Origin: Fodinibacter sp963834965
GTDB lineage: Bacteria; Actinomycetota; Actinomycetes; Actinomycetales; Dermatophilaceae
Assembly (NCBI GenBank): GCA_963834965.1
Contig: CAWIEI010000002.1
Coordinates: 62,001-126,000, forward strand
Direction of reading: 5' to 3'
DNA: 64,000 nt
In this document: positions 40,330 through 49,956 of the stretch, piece by piece
How the letters are laid out: every line of letters begins with the position of its first letter
Numbering within the stretch: the stretch's first letter is position 1
Made by a program: the position numbers and the translations under genes
Notes under the pieces: generated by a model
Told to the model about the DNA's origin: nothing
The model's database searches: none
Seen by the model: the letters and a program-made list of their open reading frames with translations, nothing else

Positions 40330-41496
40330 ATGAGCGGCAACCCCGAGTTCGACACGTACCGGCTCTCCGACGACCACGAGGCGATCCGCGAGGCCGTGCG
40401 CGCGGTGGCCGAGGACAAGATCGCGCCGTACGCAGCCGCGGTCGACGAGGACGCCCGCTACCCGCAGGAGGCGCACGACGCCCTCGTCGCGAGCGACTTC
40501 TTCGCGCCGCACGTGCCCGAGCAGTACGGCGGTGTGGGGGCCGACGCGCTGGCGACCTGCATCGTCATCGAGGAGGTCGCCCGGGTCTGCGCGAGCAGCT
40601 CGCTCATCCCCGCGGTCAACAAGCTGGGCTCGATGCCGCTGATCCTGGCGGGCAGCGACGACGTCAAGAAGCGCTACCTCACCCCGCTCGCGGCCGGCGA
40701 GTCCACGTTCTCGTACGGGCTGTCCGAGCGCGAGGCCGGCTCCGACACCGCGGCAATGAAGTGCCGCGCGACGCGCGACGGCGACGACTGGGTGCTGCAC
40801 GGACAGAAGGCGTGGATCACCAATGCCGGTGTCTCGCAGTACTACACGGTGCTCGCCGTCACCGACCCCGACGGTCCACGCGGCAACAACGTCACGGCGT
40901 TCGTGGTCGAGAAGAGCGACCCCGGCTTCACGTTCGGCGAGAAGGAGCGCAAGCTCGGCATCCAGGGCAGCCCCACGCGCGAGCTCATCTTCGACCGCAC
41001 CCGCATCCCCGGCGACCGGGTCGTCGGCGAGGTCGGCGGAGGGCTCAAGCTCGCCCTCTCCACCCTCGACCACACCCGGGTCACCATCGGCGCCCAGGCC
41101 GTCGGCATCGCCCAGGGCGCGCTCGACCAGGCGCTCTCCTACGTCAAGGAGCGTCGCCAGTTCGGCAAGGCGGTCGCCGAGTTCCAGGGCATCCAGTTCA
41201 TGCTCGCCGACATGGCGATGGAGCTCGAGGCCGCGCGCCAGCTGGTCTACGTCGCGGCGGCCAAGAGCGAGCGTGGCGACGCCGACCTGCCCTTCTTCGG
41301 GGCGGCCGCCAAGTGCTATGCCTCCGACGTGGCGATGCGGGTGACGACCGATGCCGTGCAGCTGCTCGGCGGGGCGGGCTACACCCGCGACTTCCCGCTC
41401 GAGCGGATGATGCGCGACGCCAAGATCACCCAGATCTACGAGGGCACCAACCAGGTGCAGCGCATCGTGATGGCCCGGCAGCTGCTGAAGGGCTGA
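40330..41496 (+). CDS. Acyl-CoA dehydrogenase
   Basis: 388 residues, full length. N-terminal helical domain (DHEAIREAVRAVAEDKIAPYAAAVDEDARYP). FAD/substrate segment FSYGLSEREAGSDTAAMKCRA, WITNAGVSQYYTVLAVT, EKERKLGIQGSPTRELIFD, RRQFGKAVAEFQGIQFMLADMA. Catalytic Glu region in the C-terminus: DAVQLLGGAGYTRDFPLERMMRDAKITQIYEGTNQVQRIVMARQL in pieces, with YEGTNQ as the base-bearing loop. ATG at 40330 is used; an in-frame ATG three codons earlier is possible. It lies after the nonulosonic operon but has its own upstream dyad and is metabolically unrelated. Short/branched-chain specificity is likely but unproven. Confidence 0.92.
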   Translation: MSGNPEFDTYRLSDDHEAIREAVRAVAEDKIAPYAAAVDEDARYPQEAHDALVASDFFAPHVPEQYGGVGADALATCIVIEEVARVCASSSLIPAVNKLGSMPLILAGSDDVKKRYLTPLAAGESTFSYGLSEREAGSDTAAMKCRATRDGDDWVLHGQKAWITNAGVSQYYTVLAVTDPDGPRGNNVTAFVVEKSDPGFTFGEKERKLGIQGSPTRELIFDRTRIPGDRVVGEVGGGLKLALSTLDHTRVTIGAQAVGIAQGALDQALSYVKERRQFGKAVAEFQGIQFMLADMAMELEAARQLVYVAAAKSERGDADLPFFGAAAKCYASDVAMRVTTDAVQLLGGAGYTRDFPLERMMRDAKITQIYEGTNQVQRIVMARQLLKG

Positions 41497-41504
41497 CCCG
41501 GATG

Positions 41505-41608
41505 CACCAGGCCCACGGAACCCGGGTGTCCGGATCACGTGGACCTGGTGCCCGCCGTCGAACTTCCGCTGCAGGGGGTACGGGAGTTCGCGGTCGAGTG
41601 TTCTCGAC
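41505..41608. terminator. Cluster of three hairpins between convergent genes
   Basis: Hairpin 1: CACCAGGCCCACG (41505-41517) with CGTGGACCTGGTG (41538-41550), one mismatch. Hairpin 2: CGAACTTCCG (41559-41568) with CGGGAGTTCG (41581-41590). Hairpin 3: GTCGAG/CTCGAC (41593-41608). They begin nine bases after the acyl-CoA dehydrogenase stop and face the 3' end of the first LCP gene at 41722. The remainder to 41721 shows nothing further. Confidence 0.65.
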
Positions 41609-41721
41609 GCTAGCGCCGCACGATGGCGCGCGCAGCGGCATCCGACTTTTGGGGTGCGACGCGGCCCCCTCGGGTCTCAGCGTGCTCTCAGCGACGTTCG
41701 GGCGCGACCGGGTGCCGGCGG

Positions 41722-43233
41722 TCAGGAACAGATGTCGGTGTCGGCCTTGCGCACCTGGATCGACTCGCTGGGGTTCGGCTCCGACGAGATGCTCTGCGCG
41801 GGCAGCGGGGTGCTGCCCAGCCGGTTGGGCACCTCGACGACCGCGGGTGCCCCCCGCCCGAGGGTGACCTGCACCGTCGCCCCGAGGCCAGCGGTCTGGC
41901 GCACCACCGCGCCGGGGAACGCGGCCGCCAGCGTGCGAGCGTCCTCCGTGTGTTGCCCGGAGTACTCGACGAGGACGTGCTGGGTGGTGGTGGCGGCCGT
42001 GCCGGTCGAGACCTGCGCGAAGCCCTGCACCTCGAGCGCGCGGGCGGCCTGCCGGGCGAGCCCGGAGACACCGGTCGCGTTGCGCACGGTGACCGTGATG
42101 TCGGCGGGGGAGACGGTGAGCGGCGATTGGGTGGGCGATTGGGTGGGCGAGGGGGTGGCGCTGGGGTTCGCGGTGGCGCCCACCGGGCGGTCCCGGCGCA
42201 GGGCCGACCAGATCTGCTCGGCGGACCTCCGCCACTGCACCCGGTTGGGGTCGGGGGTGTAGGGCTCGTTCGGCACCGTGACGAACTGGATCTTGTCGAG
42301 CCCGATGCCTTTGACGCTGCCGGCCAGGTCGCGCATCGTGCCCACCCCGAGCTCCGGGTCGGTCGTGAGCGACTTGGTGGCGGCGGTGAGGAACGCGTAG
42401 AGCGTGGCGGGTTCCAGTAGCAGCTGCGACGACGTGGCCCTCTGCATCACCGACGACAGGAACGCCTGCTGGCGGCCGATCCGCTGCAGGTCCGACCCGT
42501 CGCCGATCGACTTGCGTACCCGCACGTACTGCAGCGCCTGGCGCCCGGAGAGCACGTGCTTGCCGGGGGTCAGCTGCAGGTGGGTGTGCGCGTCGTCGAT
42601 GGCCACCGGGGTGCACACCCGCACGCCGCCGAGGGCGTCGACCATCTGCTTGAAGCCGCGGAAGTCGACGACGGCGTAATGGTCGACGAACAGGCCGGTG
42701 TTGCCCTCGAGGGTGCGGATCAGGCAGCCCGCACCTCCGATCGCGTAGTTCTGGTTCCACTGCCGCATCCGCCACTGGGTGCGCGGCACCGTGGGGGAGC
42801 AGTCCGGCGGGGCCAGCGTCATCGAGTCACGGGGGATGGACACCACCGTGGCAGCGGACCGGTCGGCCGACAGGTGCACCAGCAGGTTGGTGTCGGAGTG
42901 CGCCCCACCGCCGAGCGTGCCGTCGCGGTCGGCGTAGGCGTCGTTACCCGCGCCCTCGCGGGTGTCGGAGCCGATCAGCAGGATGTTGACGGGCTGGGCG
43001 GCGCCGCCGGAGGCGGCGGCGCGGGTGGGGCGGTCGGTGCCGATCGCCGCCGAGACGTCGACCCGGGTGATGTTCGCGTTGAGCCGCCAGGCCGCGTAGG
43101 CCGTGCCGCCCAGCACCACCACCACCACCACCAGCACGCCGACGACGCCGAGCACGGCCCAGGTGCGCCAGCCGCGGCGCGGGCGGGCGTGCAGCTCGCG
43201 CCGGGTGACCCACCGGACGTCCGGGCCGGTCAC
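41722..43233 (-). CDS. LCP (LytR-CpsA-Psr) family protein with LytR_C domain
   Basis: 503 residues. A basic N-terminus and one membrane anchor (about 24-47) are followed by the extracytoplasmic LCP domain: NILLIGSDTREG (83-94), DTNLLVHLSADRSAATVVSIPRDS, DFRGFKQMVDALGGVRVC, LTPGKHVLSGRQALQYVRVRK and DLQRIGRQQAFL, including the Arg/Asp residues that bind polyprenyl phosphate. A Pro/Ser/Thr linker with SPTQSPTQSP leads to a C-terminal LytR_C domain (about 376-470). LCP enzymes transfer glycopolymers from lipid carrier to peptidoglycan. GTG with GGAGGG upstream. Neighbouring LCP gene 2 lies just upstream on the same strand. Confidence 0.93.
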   Translation of the reverse strand: MTGPDVRWVTRRELHARPRRGWRTWAVLGVVGVLVVVVVVLGGTAYAAWRLNANITRVDVSAAIGTDRPTRAAASGGAAQPVNILLIGSDTREGAGNDAYADRDGTLGGGAHSDTNLLVHLSADRSAATVVSIPRDSMTLAPPDCSPTVPRTQWRMRQWNQNYAIGGAGCLIRTLEGNTGLFVDHYAVVDFRGFKQMVDALGGVRVCTPVAIDDAHTHLQLTPGKHVLSGRQALQYVRVRKSIGDGSDLQRIGRQQAFLSSVMQRATSSQLLLEPATLYAFLTAATKSLTTDPELGVGTMRDLAGSVKGIGLDKIQFVTVPNEPYTPDPNRVQWRRSAEQIWSALRRDRPVGATANPSATPSPTQSPTQSPLTVSPADITVTVRNATGVSGLARQAARALEVQGFAQVSTGTAATTTQHVLVEYSGQHTEDARTLAAAFPGAVVRQTAGLGATVQVTLGRGAPAVVEVPNRLGSTPLPAQSISSEPNPSESIQVRKADTDICS

Positions 43234-43345
43234 GTGCCCTCCTGCGTCCTGGTCGTCGACCGCGGGCACCGGGTGGCGACCGCGGCGGCGCACTCTATCG
43301 GCCGGCGCTGGGGGCACTGCCCGCGGTGGTGTGCTCCTGGCCCGC

Positions 43346-44620
43346 TCACCGGCCGCTGGGGACGCCGTCGGTGCCCGCGGGCGCCTGCTCTATCGGGTCG
43401 CCGTTCCGCAGCATCGTGAACAGGGCCTTGGCGCGCGCGTCGTCCCACAGCACCGAGCTGCCGGCGCGCGTGGTGGCGTTGGTCGTCGACAGGGGGACGA
43501 CCAGGCTGAGGGCCTGGTCGGTCGACACCTTGCGCATCGTCGAGAGCACCCGGTACGTGTCGACGAGCGAGGTGTCCTCGCCCACGATGACGCTCGACGT
43601 GGCGGTGTGCGTGAAGCCCCACCAGCGCCACGGGATGAGCACCGTGGCGGGGGTCGCGGCCTTCTTCATGATGGCCCCGAGGAACTGCCGCTGCCGCTCG
43701 GCCCGGCCCAGGTCGCCCCGGGGGTCGGAGTACCGCGCCCGCACGTAGCCCAGGGCGTTCTTGCCGTCGAGGCTCTGGCAGCCCTTCTTCAGGTCGATGT
43801 GCGCCTTGGCGTCCTTGATGTCGCGCTTGACGCACACGTCGACCCCGCCGAGGCTGTCGACGACGCCGGCGAACCCGCCGAACCCGATCTCGACGTAGCC
43901 GTCGATCGGCAGGCCGGTCGACTGCTCCAGGGTCTGGGCGAGCAGCTTCGGGCCGCCGATGGCAAAGGCGGCGTTGACCTTGTTCTTCCCGTGCCCGGGG
44001 ATGGACAGGTAGCTGTCTCGGGGGATGGAGATGAGCAGCGGCTTCCCCGACCCGCCCGGGGTGTGCACGAGGATGATCGAGTCGGTGCGCCGCCCGCTGG
44101 CGTTGCCCCCGACGCCCAGGGCCTTGCGCTGGGCGGCGTTCAGCCCGGCGCGGCTGTCGCTGCCGACGAGCAGGTAGGTGTGGCCGTCGGCAGCCGCGGG
44201 ACGCTCGCCGGCAGGGGTGGTGTCCTCGCGGGTGACCTGCGACCAGGCGTGCACGGGGGTGACCACGATGAACGCGACCCAGGCGAGCAGGGCCACGAGC
44301 ACCACCTTCGGCCACCGCCGGCCGCGGCCTGGCCGCGGCTCGCGTGGGGCCCGCACCGGGCTGGGGGAGCGTGGCGGCGCCACGCCACCGGCGGCGACGG
44401 GGCGCCCGAGCTCGTCGTACGCGCCCGGGTTGCCGACCGGCGGGGCAGCGGCCGGCGGCCGAGGGGCGGATGCCGGCCGCGCGGCTGCCGGTCGCGACGC
44501 GGCCGGTGCGCGGTCGGCTCGGCGGCGTGCCGGGCGGCGCGTGTCGACGACGTAGACGTCGTCGGCGGGCGGCGCGGGTCGGCTGCCCTGCGGGATCGGC
44601 CGGGCGTGGTCGTCGGTCAT
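43346..44620 (-). CDS. LCP family cell-wall glycopolymer ligase
   Basis: 424 residues. A long cytoplasmic Pro/Arg/Ala-rich tail (1-103) precedes a membrane span (about 105-123). The LCP domain has YLLVGSDSRAGLN, TDSIILVHTPGGSGKPLLISIPRDSYLSIPGHGKNKVNAAFAIGG in pieces, FGGFAGVVDSLGGVDVCV, LDGKNALGYVRARYSDPRGDLGRAERQRQFL; the conserved Arg/Asp set is intact. There is no LytR_C extension. ATG at 44620. It is cotranscribed with LCP 1 or has its own promoter in the 140-base divergent gap to LCP 3. The long disordered tail is a possible phosphorylation or interaction region (inference). Confidence 0.92.
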   Translation of the reverse strand: MTDDHARPIPQGSRPAPPADDVYVVDTRRPARRRADRAPAASRPAAARPASAPRPPAAAPPVGNPGAYDELGRPVAAGGVAPPRSPSPVRAPREPRPGRGRRWPKVVLVALLAWVAFIVVTPVHAWSQVTREDTTPAGERPAAADGHTYLLVGSDSRAGLNAAQRKALGVGGNASGRRTDSIILVHTPGGSGKPLLISIPRDSYLSIPGHGKNKVNAAFAIGGPKLLAQTLEQSTGLPIDGYVEIGFGGFAGVVDSLGGVDVCVKRDIKDAKAHIDLKKGCQSLDGKNALGYVRARYSDPRGDLGRAERQRQFLGAIMKKAATPATVLIPWRWWGFTHTATSSVIVGEDTSLVDTYRVLSTMRKVSTDQALSLVVPLSTTNATTRAGSSVLWDDARAKALFTMLRNGDPIEQAPAGTDGVPSGR

Positions 44621-44760
44621 GGGGGTGCGGGAGCCTTCTGCGGGGACGGGGGCCCCACCCAGTGTGCCAACGAAGTCTGGGATCTTCCGCCATGCCGATC
44701 AGCCGGTTCTCCGGCGCGCCTGAGTCACACCGGCCCCACTGGCCCCGATACTCACAGGCC

Positions 44761-46269
44761 ATGGGACCTTCCAGCGGCTCAGCGGTGCTCGAGCGCCGTG
44801 AGACCGGGGCGCCGATCCGTGTCGACACCCGTGCGCCGGGGCAGGCCAGCCGCGGCCGCCGCCGCTCGTTGACGCTCCTGGCGCTCACCGCCGTGCTGCC
44901 CGGCTCGGCGCAGCTCGCGGCCGGGAACCGCGGGCTCGGCCGGTTCGCGCTGCGGGTCTGGCTGGGGATGTGGGTCACCGCTGCGCTGGTCGCGCTGCTC
45001 GCCGTGTTCAGCCGCACCGCCGCCCTCACCGTGCTCACCCACCGCTGGACCCTGCTCGTCCTCCAGGTCGTGCTGCTCGGCTGGGCGGTGCTCTGGGCGG
45101 TGCTGTTCGTCGACGCCTGGCGACTCGGCCAGCCCGCCCGGCTGCCCCGCCGAGACCGCCGTGGGCTGATCGTGCTGCTGCTCGCCCTGCTCCTCGTGCT
45201 GCCCGGCGGGGCGGCCTATGCCGGCTCCAACGTCGGCGCCGCCCGCAGCGCGATGACCGCGGTGTTCGCCAGCGGCCAGGCCGCGGGCGCGGTCGACGGC
45301 CGGTACAACATCCTGCTGCTCGGGGGCGACAGCGGCGCCGGCCGGGTCGGGCTGCGGCCGGACAGCATCCAGCTGGCCAGCGTCGACGCCGAGACCGGCC
45401 GGGCGGTGCTCTTCGGCTTCTCGCGCGAGACGGAGAACATCCGGTTCCGGCCGGGGTCGGTCATGGCCGGGCTGATGCCGCAGGGCTGGACCTGCGGCGA
45501 CCAGTGCCTGCTCAACGCGCTCTACACGTGGGGAACCGACCACCGCAACGAGTTCCCTGCGGGGACCAAGGACCCCGGGCTGCTGGCCACCACCGAGGCC
45601 GTCGAGGCGCTCACCGGCCTGGACATCCAGTACTTCGTGCTCGTCGACCTCAAGGGCTTCCGCAGCCTGGTCGACGCGGTCGGCGGGCTCGACATCGCCG
45701 TGCAGCGCCGCACCCCGATCGGCTCGCAGCACGAGATCAAGGGCTGGATCGAGGCCGGCAACCGCCACCTCGACGGCTACCACGCCCTCTGGTACGCCCG
45801 CAGCCGCGCGAACTCCACGAACTACGAGCGGATGGCGCGCCAGCGCTGCGTCATCACCTCGATGGTCAACCAGCTCGACCCGCAGACGGTCGTACTGCAC
45901 TTCGCCGACATCGCCAGGGCCACCCAGGGCGTGTTCCGCACCGACATCCCGCAAGAGGCACTGGCCAGCCTCGCGACGCTCGCGGTGAAGACCAAGCAGC
46001 AGAAGATCACCTCGGTGAACTTCGTGCCGCCGCTCATCAACCCGTGGCAGTACGACCCGCAGGTCGTGCGCGACACCGTGGCCTCGACGATCGACAAGGC
46101 CGAGAAGGCCGACGAGCGGGCCACCGACTCGGGTGCCGCCCCCGCCCCCTCGGCTGCCGGAAAGGCGCCGACCAAGGCCGAGCTCAAGAAGCAGGCGGTG
46201 ATGGACCGCCCGGCCACCGACCCGGACGCCAGCACCAGCGACCTGGCCACCATCTGCTCGGCCGGCTGA
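44761..46269 (+). CDS. LCP family protein with multi-span N-terminus
   Basis: 502 residues. Unlike the two neighbours, the N-terminal 160 residues hold three or four membrane spans (LTLLALTAVLPGSAQLAAG, FALRVWLGMWVTAALVALLAVF, LLVLQVVLLGWAVLWAVLFV, LIVLLLALLLVLPGGAAYAG). The LCP domain starts near 180 with NILLLGGDSGAGRVGLRPDSIQLAS and continues LFGFSRETENIRF, VDLKGFRSLVDAVGGLDIAV, LDGYHALWYARSRANSTNYERMARQRCV. A charged Ala/Lys-rich C-terminus follows. ATG at 44761; the open frame upstream is antisense to LCP 2. It leads into the glycerophosphotransferase gene after 84 bases and probably ligates that gene's polymer. Confidence 0.9.
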   Translation: MGPSSGSAVLERRETGAPIRVDTRAPGQASRGRRRSLTLLALTAVLPGSAQLAAGNRGLGRFALRVWLGMWVTAALVALLAVFSRTAALTVLTHRWTLLVLQVVLLGWAVLWAVLFVDAWRLGQPARLPRRDRRGLIVLLLALLLVLPGGAAYAGSNVGAARSAMTAVFASGQAAGAVDGRYNILLLGGDSGAGRVGLRPDSIQLASVDAETGRAVLFGFSRETENIRFRPGSVMAGLMPQGWTCGDQCLLNALYTWGTDHRNEFPAGTKDPGLLATTEAVEALTGLDIQYFVLVDLKGFRSLVDAVGGLDIAVQRRTPIGSQHEIKGWIEAGNRHLDGYHALWYARSRANSTNYERMARQRCVITSMVNQLDPQTVVLHFADIARATQGVFRTDIPQEALASLATLAVKTKQQKITSVNFVPPLINPWQYDPQVVRDTVASTIDKAEKADERATDSGAAPAPSAAGKAPTKAELKKQAVMDRPATDPDASTSDLATICSAG

Positions 46270-46353
46270 GTCCGCGCGGACCCGCGCCGACCGGCCCCGG
46301 GCGCGCGCCGCGCGATTCTCCGGATCCGACCCCGCTTTGGAATACTGCCGAAC

Positions 46354-49300
46354 GTGCGAGACCACCCGGCGCCCCCTGCCCGACCCAGGCTCAGCGTGGT
46401 GGTTCCCATCTACGACGTCGAGGACTACCTGCTGTCGTGCCTGGAGTCCATCGCGGCCCAGACCTTCGCCGAGATCGACGTCGTGCTGGTCGACGACGGG
46501 TCCACCGACCGCTCTGGCGAGCTCGCCGACGACTTCGCCGCCGGACGCGAGGGCTGGCGGGTGCTGCACGTCGAGAACGGCGGCCTGGGCCGGGCGCGCA
46601 ACATCGGCCTCGACGCAGCGGATGCCGAGTACGTCACCTTCGTCGACTCCGACGACGTCGTGCCCCGCGACGCCTACGAGCTGATGATGCACGCCATCGA
46701 GGGCAGCGGCAGCGACATCGTGAGCGGCGGGGTGCTGCGCTTCGACGGGGCCCACACCCGCCCCTCGGGACTGCACCGGCGGGCCGTGCCCGAGACCCGG
46801 ATGGCGACGCACGTGCGGGTGATGCCCTCGCTGCTGTACGACACCACCGCCTGGAACAAGATCTTCCGGCGCCAGTTCCTGGTCGACCACGAGCTGCGCT
46901 TCCCCGAGGGCGTCTACTACGAGGACATCCCGCTGACGGTGCCCGCACACTTCCTGGCGCGCTCGGTCGACCTCATCGAGGAGCCGGTGTACCTGTGGCG
47001 CGAGCGTCAGACCGCCGAGCAGTCGATCACCCAGCGCCGCGCCGAGAGCCGCAACCTGGTCGACCGGATGGCGGCGGTGTCCTCGGTCAACGAGTTCCTC
47101 GAGCGCACCGGTGAGGTCGAGGGCAAGCGGCTGCACGACCGCAAGGTGCTCACCCTCGACATGCCGCTGTTCCTCGACGTCCTCCACGAGGGTGACGAGG
47201 AGTTCGCCGACACGCTGGTGCGCCTGTTCGGCGAGTACCTCTGCGACGTCGACCCGGCGGACATCGCGCCCCTGCCCGCCCAGCGACGGCTGGCCTACCA
47301 CCTCATCTCGGCGGGTCGCACCGCCGAGCTGGTGCAGGCGCACCGGCTGCAGCTGCGCGACCCCAAGCCGCGGGTCGTGCGCCGGGGGGTCCGCCTGTTC
47401 GTGCAGCTGCCGTTCTTCGGTGACCCGGCCGTGGGGGTGCCCGACTCGGTCTACGACGTCACCCGCTCGCAGAGCCTGATCACCGGCGTCCGTGACGTGC
47501 GGTGGAGCGGCTCCACGCTCGAGGTCGACGGCCACGGCTTCATCGACGGCGTGCCCGACGTGGGCCCCGGCACGACCCTGCACCGCCTGCAGCTGCGCCT
47601 CGTCGGCGCCAAGGCCGAGCGCCGCACGGTGCGGGCCCGCCGGGTGCGCCGCACCGACGTCACCGGGCGGGCCAAGAAGCCGGCCGTCAACTACGACGGC
47701 TGTGGCTTCCTCGCGCGGATCCCCGCGACCGAGGTGGCCCTGCCCGAGGGCGAGGACGCCGCCGAGTACGAGCTCGTGGCGCAGGTGGCGGCGCCGGCAG
47801 CCCGGCGCGGGTCACCGGTCGGCGGCCCGGAGTACTCCCGGGCGCTGCACCCGCCGCGGGGCTGGGCGCCCGACGGCGTGCTCGTCGTGCCGGGCTACCG
47901 CGGCAAGAAGATGCGCATCGCGGCGCGCCGCACGCTGGCCGTCGTCGACGACCTGACGGTGGAGGACGAGCAGGTGGTGCTCACCCTGTCGTCCCCGCCG
48001 GGCCGGGTGCTCGGTGACGCCTACGTGCACCTGCGGCGGCTCGACGCGTCCAGCGGCATCACGGTGCGCCTGGAGCGCGACGGCGCCACGGGCGTGGCCA
48101 GGGTCCCGGCCGACACGCTCGACGTGAGCTCGCGCTCCCTTGCCGAGCGTCACTGGCGGCTGTGGGTCGCGGCGGCCCGCGACGACGACCCCGCCGGCCC
48201 GGCCGAGGTGGCCGAGCTGGTCGACGGCCTGGTGACGGTGGCCTCCACCGCGGAGCGGGAGGCACCGCGCTCGCTGCGGTTCGACGGGCGCCACGTGGCG
48301 CCCCTCGACCTCGCCCCCCACCCCGGCGCGGGTCGGGCCCGCCTGCACGGGCGGCTGCTGCAGCTGCGCGAGCGTGGCGTCACCGGGGCGATGCTGGTCG
48401 ACGGCCCGCCCCGCCCCGAGCTCACCGACTTCGAGTTCACCCCGTCGGGCCTGGACCTGCACGGCGACACCGGTGGCATCGACCTCGACCGGCTCCTGCT
48501 GATCTCCCTCACCGACCGGTTCGAGGTGCCCGTCACCGTGTCGGGGAGCTCGTGGCGGGCGCTGGTGCCCGCCACCGGGGTGCCCGGCCGGCCGTCGCTG
48601 CGCTGGCTGCGCCCCGGCCGCTGGACCGTCGTCGCGGCGACCCCCGGCCAGGTCGACTCCGAGCTCGGCGTCCACGTCTCCGCGCGCGCCGAGGGCCACC
48701 TGACCGACCAGGGCGGCGACCAGGTCGTCGTCACCCTGCGCAGCTCGCCGACCCATGAGCTGAAGATGGTCGCCGATGGCGGCGGCCCGTGGCGCGACCG
48801 GGGAGCCTTCAACGAGAAGGTGGCCCGCAAGGTGCACTACCGGCTGGCCCGCCGGCAGCCCCTGACCGACACGGTCTTCTTCGAGGCGTGGAAGGGGCGG
48901 CAGTACTCCGACAGCCCTCGGGCCGTCTTCGAGGAGCTCGTGCGGCGCGGCGACGACCGGCGCCTGGTCTGGGCCGTCGAGCACCACGGCGTCGAGGTGC
49001 CCGACGGCGTCGAGACGGTCGTCGTCGGCAGCCGCGGCTACTACCGCGCCCTGGGCCGGGCCCGCTGGGTGGTCAGCAACGACTCGATGCCGGCGCACTA
49101 CGCCAAGCGCGACGGTTCCACCTACGGCCAGACGTGGCACGGCACCCCGCTCAAGCGGATCGGCTTCGACATCGAGAACCTCCAGATGGCGAACAAGAAC
49201 TACCTCGTGCAGTTCGCCACGGAGGTGGCCAAGTGGGACGCCCTGGTGTCGCCCAACGCCTACTCCACCGAGATCTTCCGCCGGGCGTTCCGCTACGACG

Positions 49301-49956
49301 GCCCGGTGCTGGAGACCGGCTACCCCCGCAACGACGTCTTCCACCGGCCGGCCGAGCGGGCCGCGCGCACCGCCGCCGTCGTCGAGCGGCTCGGCATCGA
49401 GCCAGGCAAGCGGGTCATCCTCTACGCCCCCACCTGGCGCGACAACGACTACGACAAGTCGGGCCGTTACCAGTTCGCGATGAAGCTCGACCTCGAGCGG
49501 ATGTACCGCGAGTTCAAGGACGACGCGGTGCTGCTCATCCGCGGCCACCAGCTGGTCGCCGACAGCGTCGACACCTCGATGTTCGGCGGGTTCGCCCGCA
49601 ACGTGTCGCACTACCCCGACATCAGCGACCTCTACCTCGTCGCCGACGTCCTGGTCACCGACTACTCCTCGGTGATGTTCGACTTCGTCAACACCGGGCG
49701 CCCGATGCTCTTCTTCGCGCACGACCTGCAGGCCTACCGCGACGACCTGCGCGGCTTCTACGTCGACTTCGACGCCGAGGCGCCCGGCCCGCTGCTCACC
49801 CACACCACCGAGGTCGTCGACGCGCTGCGCGACCTTCCCGCGGTGGCCGCGCAGCACGCCGCCCGCTACGCCGCGTTCCGCGACAAGTACGCCTCGCTCG
49901 AGGACGGGCAGGCAGCGGCCCGCTTCGTCGACCAGCTCCTGACGAACGGCACCTGA
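46354..49956 (+). CDS. GT2 glycosyltransferase fused to CDP-glycerol glycerophosphotransferase
   Basis: 1200 residues. Residues ~10-235 are a GT-A domain: LSVVVPIYDVEDYLLSCLESI, VLVDDGSTDRSGEL, GRARNIGLDAADAEYVTFVDSDD (DxD-like near 97). Residues ~235-350 are helical. Residues ~360-820 form a beta-rich middle with no motif I know. Residues ~828-1195 are Glyphos_transf: SPRAVFEELVRRGD, WVVSNDSMPAHYAKRDG, QTWHGTPLKRIGFD, ILYAPTWRDNDYD, LLIRGHQLVADS, DISDLYLVADVLVTDYSSVMFDFV. Such TagF/TarF-type domains polymerise or add glycerol-phosphate from CDP-glycerol. The fusion could add a sugar and a phospho-alditol alternately. GTG start; the stop overlaps the licD ATG. Confidence 0.9.
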   Translation: MRDHPAPPARPRLSVVVPIYDVEDYLLSCLESIAAQTFAEIDVVLVDDGSTDRSGELADDFAAGREGWRVLHVENGGLGRARNIGLDAADAEYVTFVDSDDVVPRDAYELMMHAIEGSGSDIVSGGVLRFDGAHTRPSGLHRRAVPETRMATHVRVMPSLLYDTTAWNKIFRRQFLVDHELRFPEGVYYEDIPLTVPAHFLARSVDLIEEPVYLWRERQTAEQSITQRRAESRNLVDRMAAVSSVNEFLERTGEVEGKRLHDRKVLTLDMPLFLDVLHEGDEEFADTLVRLFGEYLCDVDPADIAPLPAQRRLAYHLISAGRTAELVQAHRLQLRDPKPRVVRRGVRLFVQLPFFGDPAVGVPDSVYDVTRSQSLITGVRDVRWSGSTLEVDGHGFIDGVPDVGPGTTLHRLQLRLVGAKAERRTVRARRVRRTDVTGRAKKPAVNYDGCGFLARIPATEVALPEGEDAAEYELVAQVAAPAARRGSPVGGPEYSRALHPPRGWAPDGVLVVPGYRGKKMRIAARRTLAVVDDLTVEDEQVVLTLSSPPGRVLGDAYVHLRRLDASSGITVRLERDGATGVARVPADTLDVSSRSLAERHWRLWVAAARDDDPAGPAEVAELVDGLVTVASTAEREAPRSLRFDGRHVAPLDLAPHPGAGRARLHGRLLQLRERGVTGAMLVDGPPRPELTDFEFTPSGLDLHGDTGGIDLDRLLLISLTDRFEVPVTVSGSSWRALVPATGVPGRPSLRWLRPGRWTVVAATPGQVDSELGVHVSARAEGHLTDQGGDQVVVTLRSSPTHELKMVADGGGPWRDRGAFNEKVARKVHYRLARRQPLTDTVFFEAWKGRQYSDSPRAVFEELVRRGDDRRLVWAVEHHGVEVPDGVETVVVGSRGYYRALGRARWVVSNDSMPAHYAKRDGSTYGQTWHGTPLKRIGFDIENLQMANKNYLVQFATEVAKWDALVSPNAYSTEIFRRAFRYDGPVLETGYPRNDVFHRPAERAARTAAVVERLGIEPGKRVILYAPTWRDNDYDKSGRYQFAMKLDLERMYREFKDDAVLLIRGHQLVADSVDTSMFGGFARNVSHYPDISDLYLVADVLVTDYSSVMFDFVNTGRPMLFFAHDLQAYRDDLRGFYVDFDAEAPGPLLTHTTEVVDALRDLPAVAAQHAARYAAFRDKYASLEDGQAAARFVDQLLTNGT

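Noticed and set aside
44779..47583. 934-codon minus-strand open frame opposite LCP 3 and the glycerophosphotransferase
   Set aside because: Mirror-frame artefact; its residues are dominated by Val/His/Asp/Gly from the complementary codon positions.
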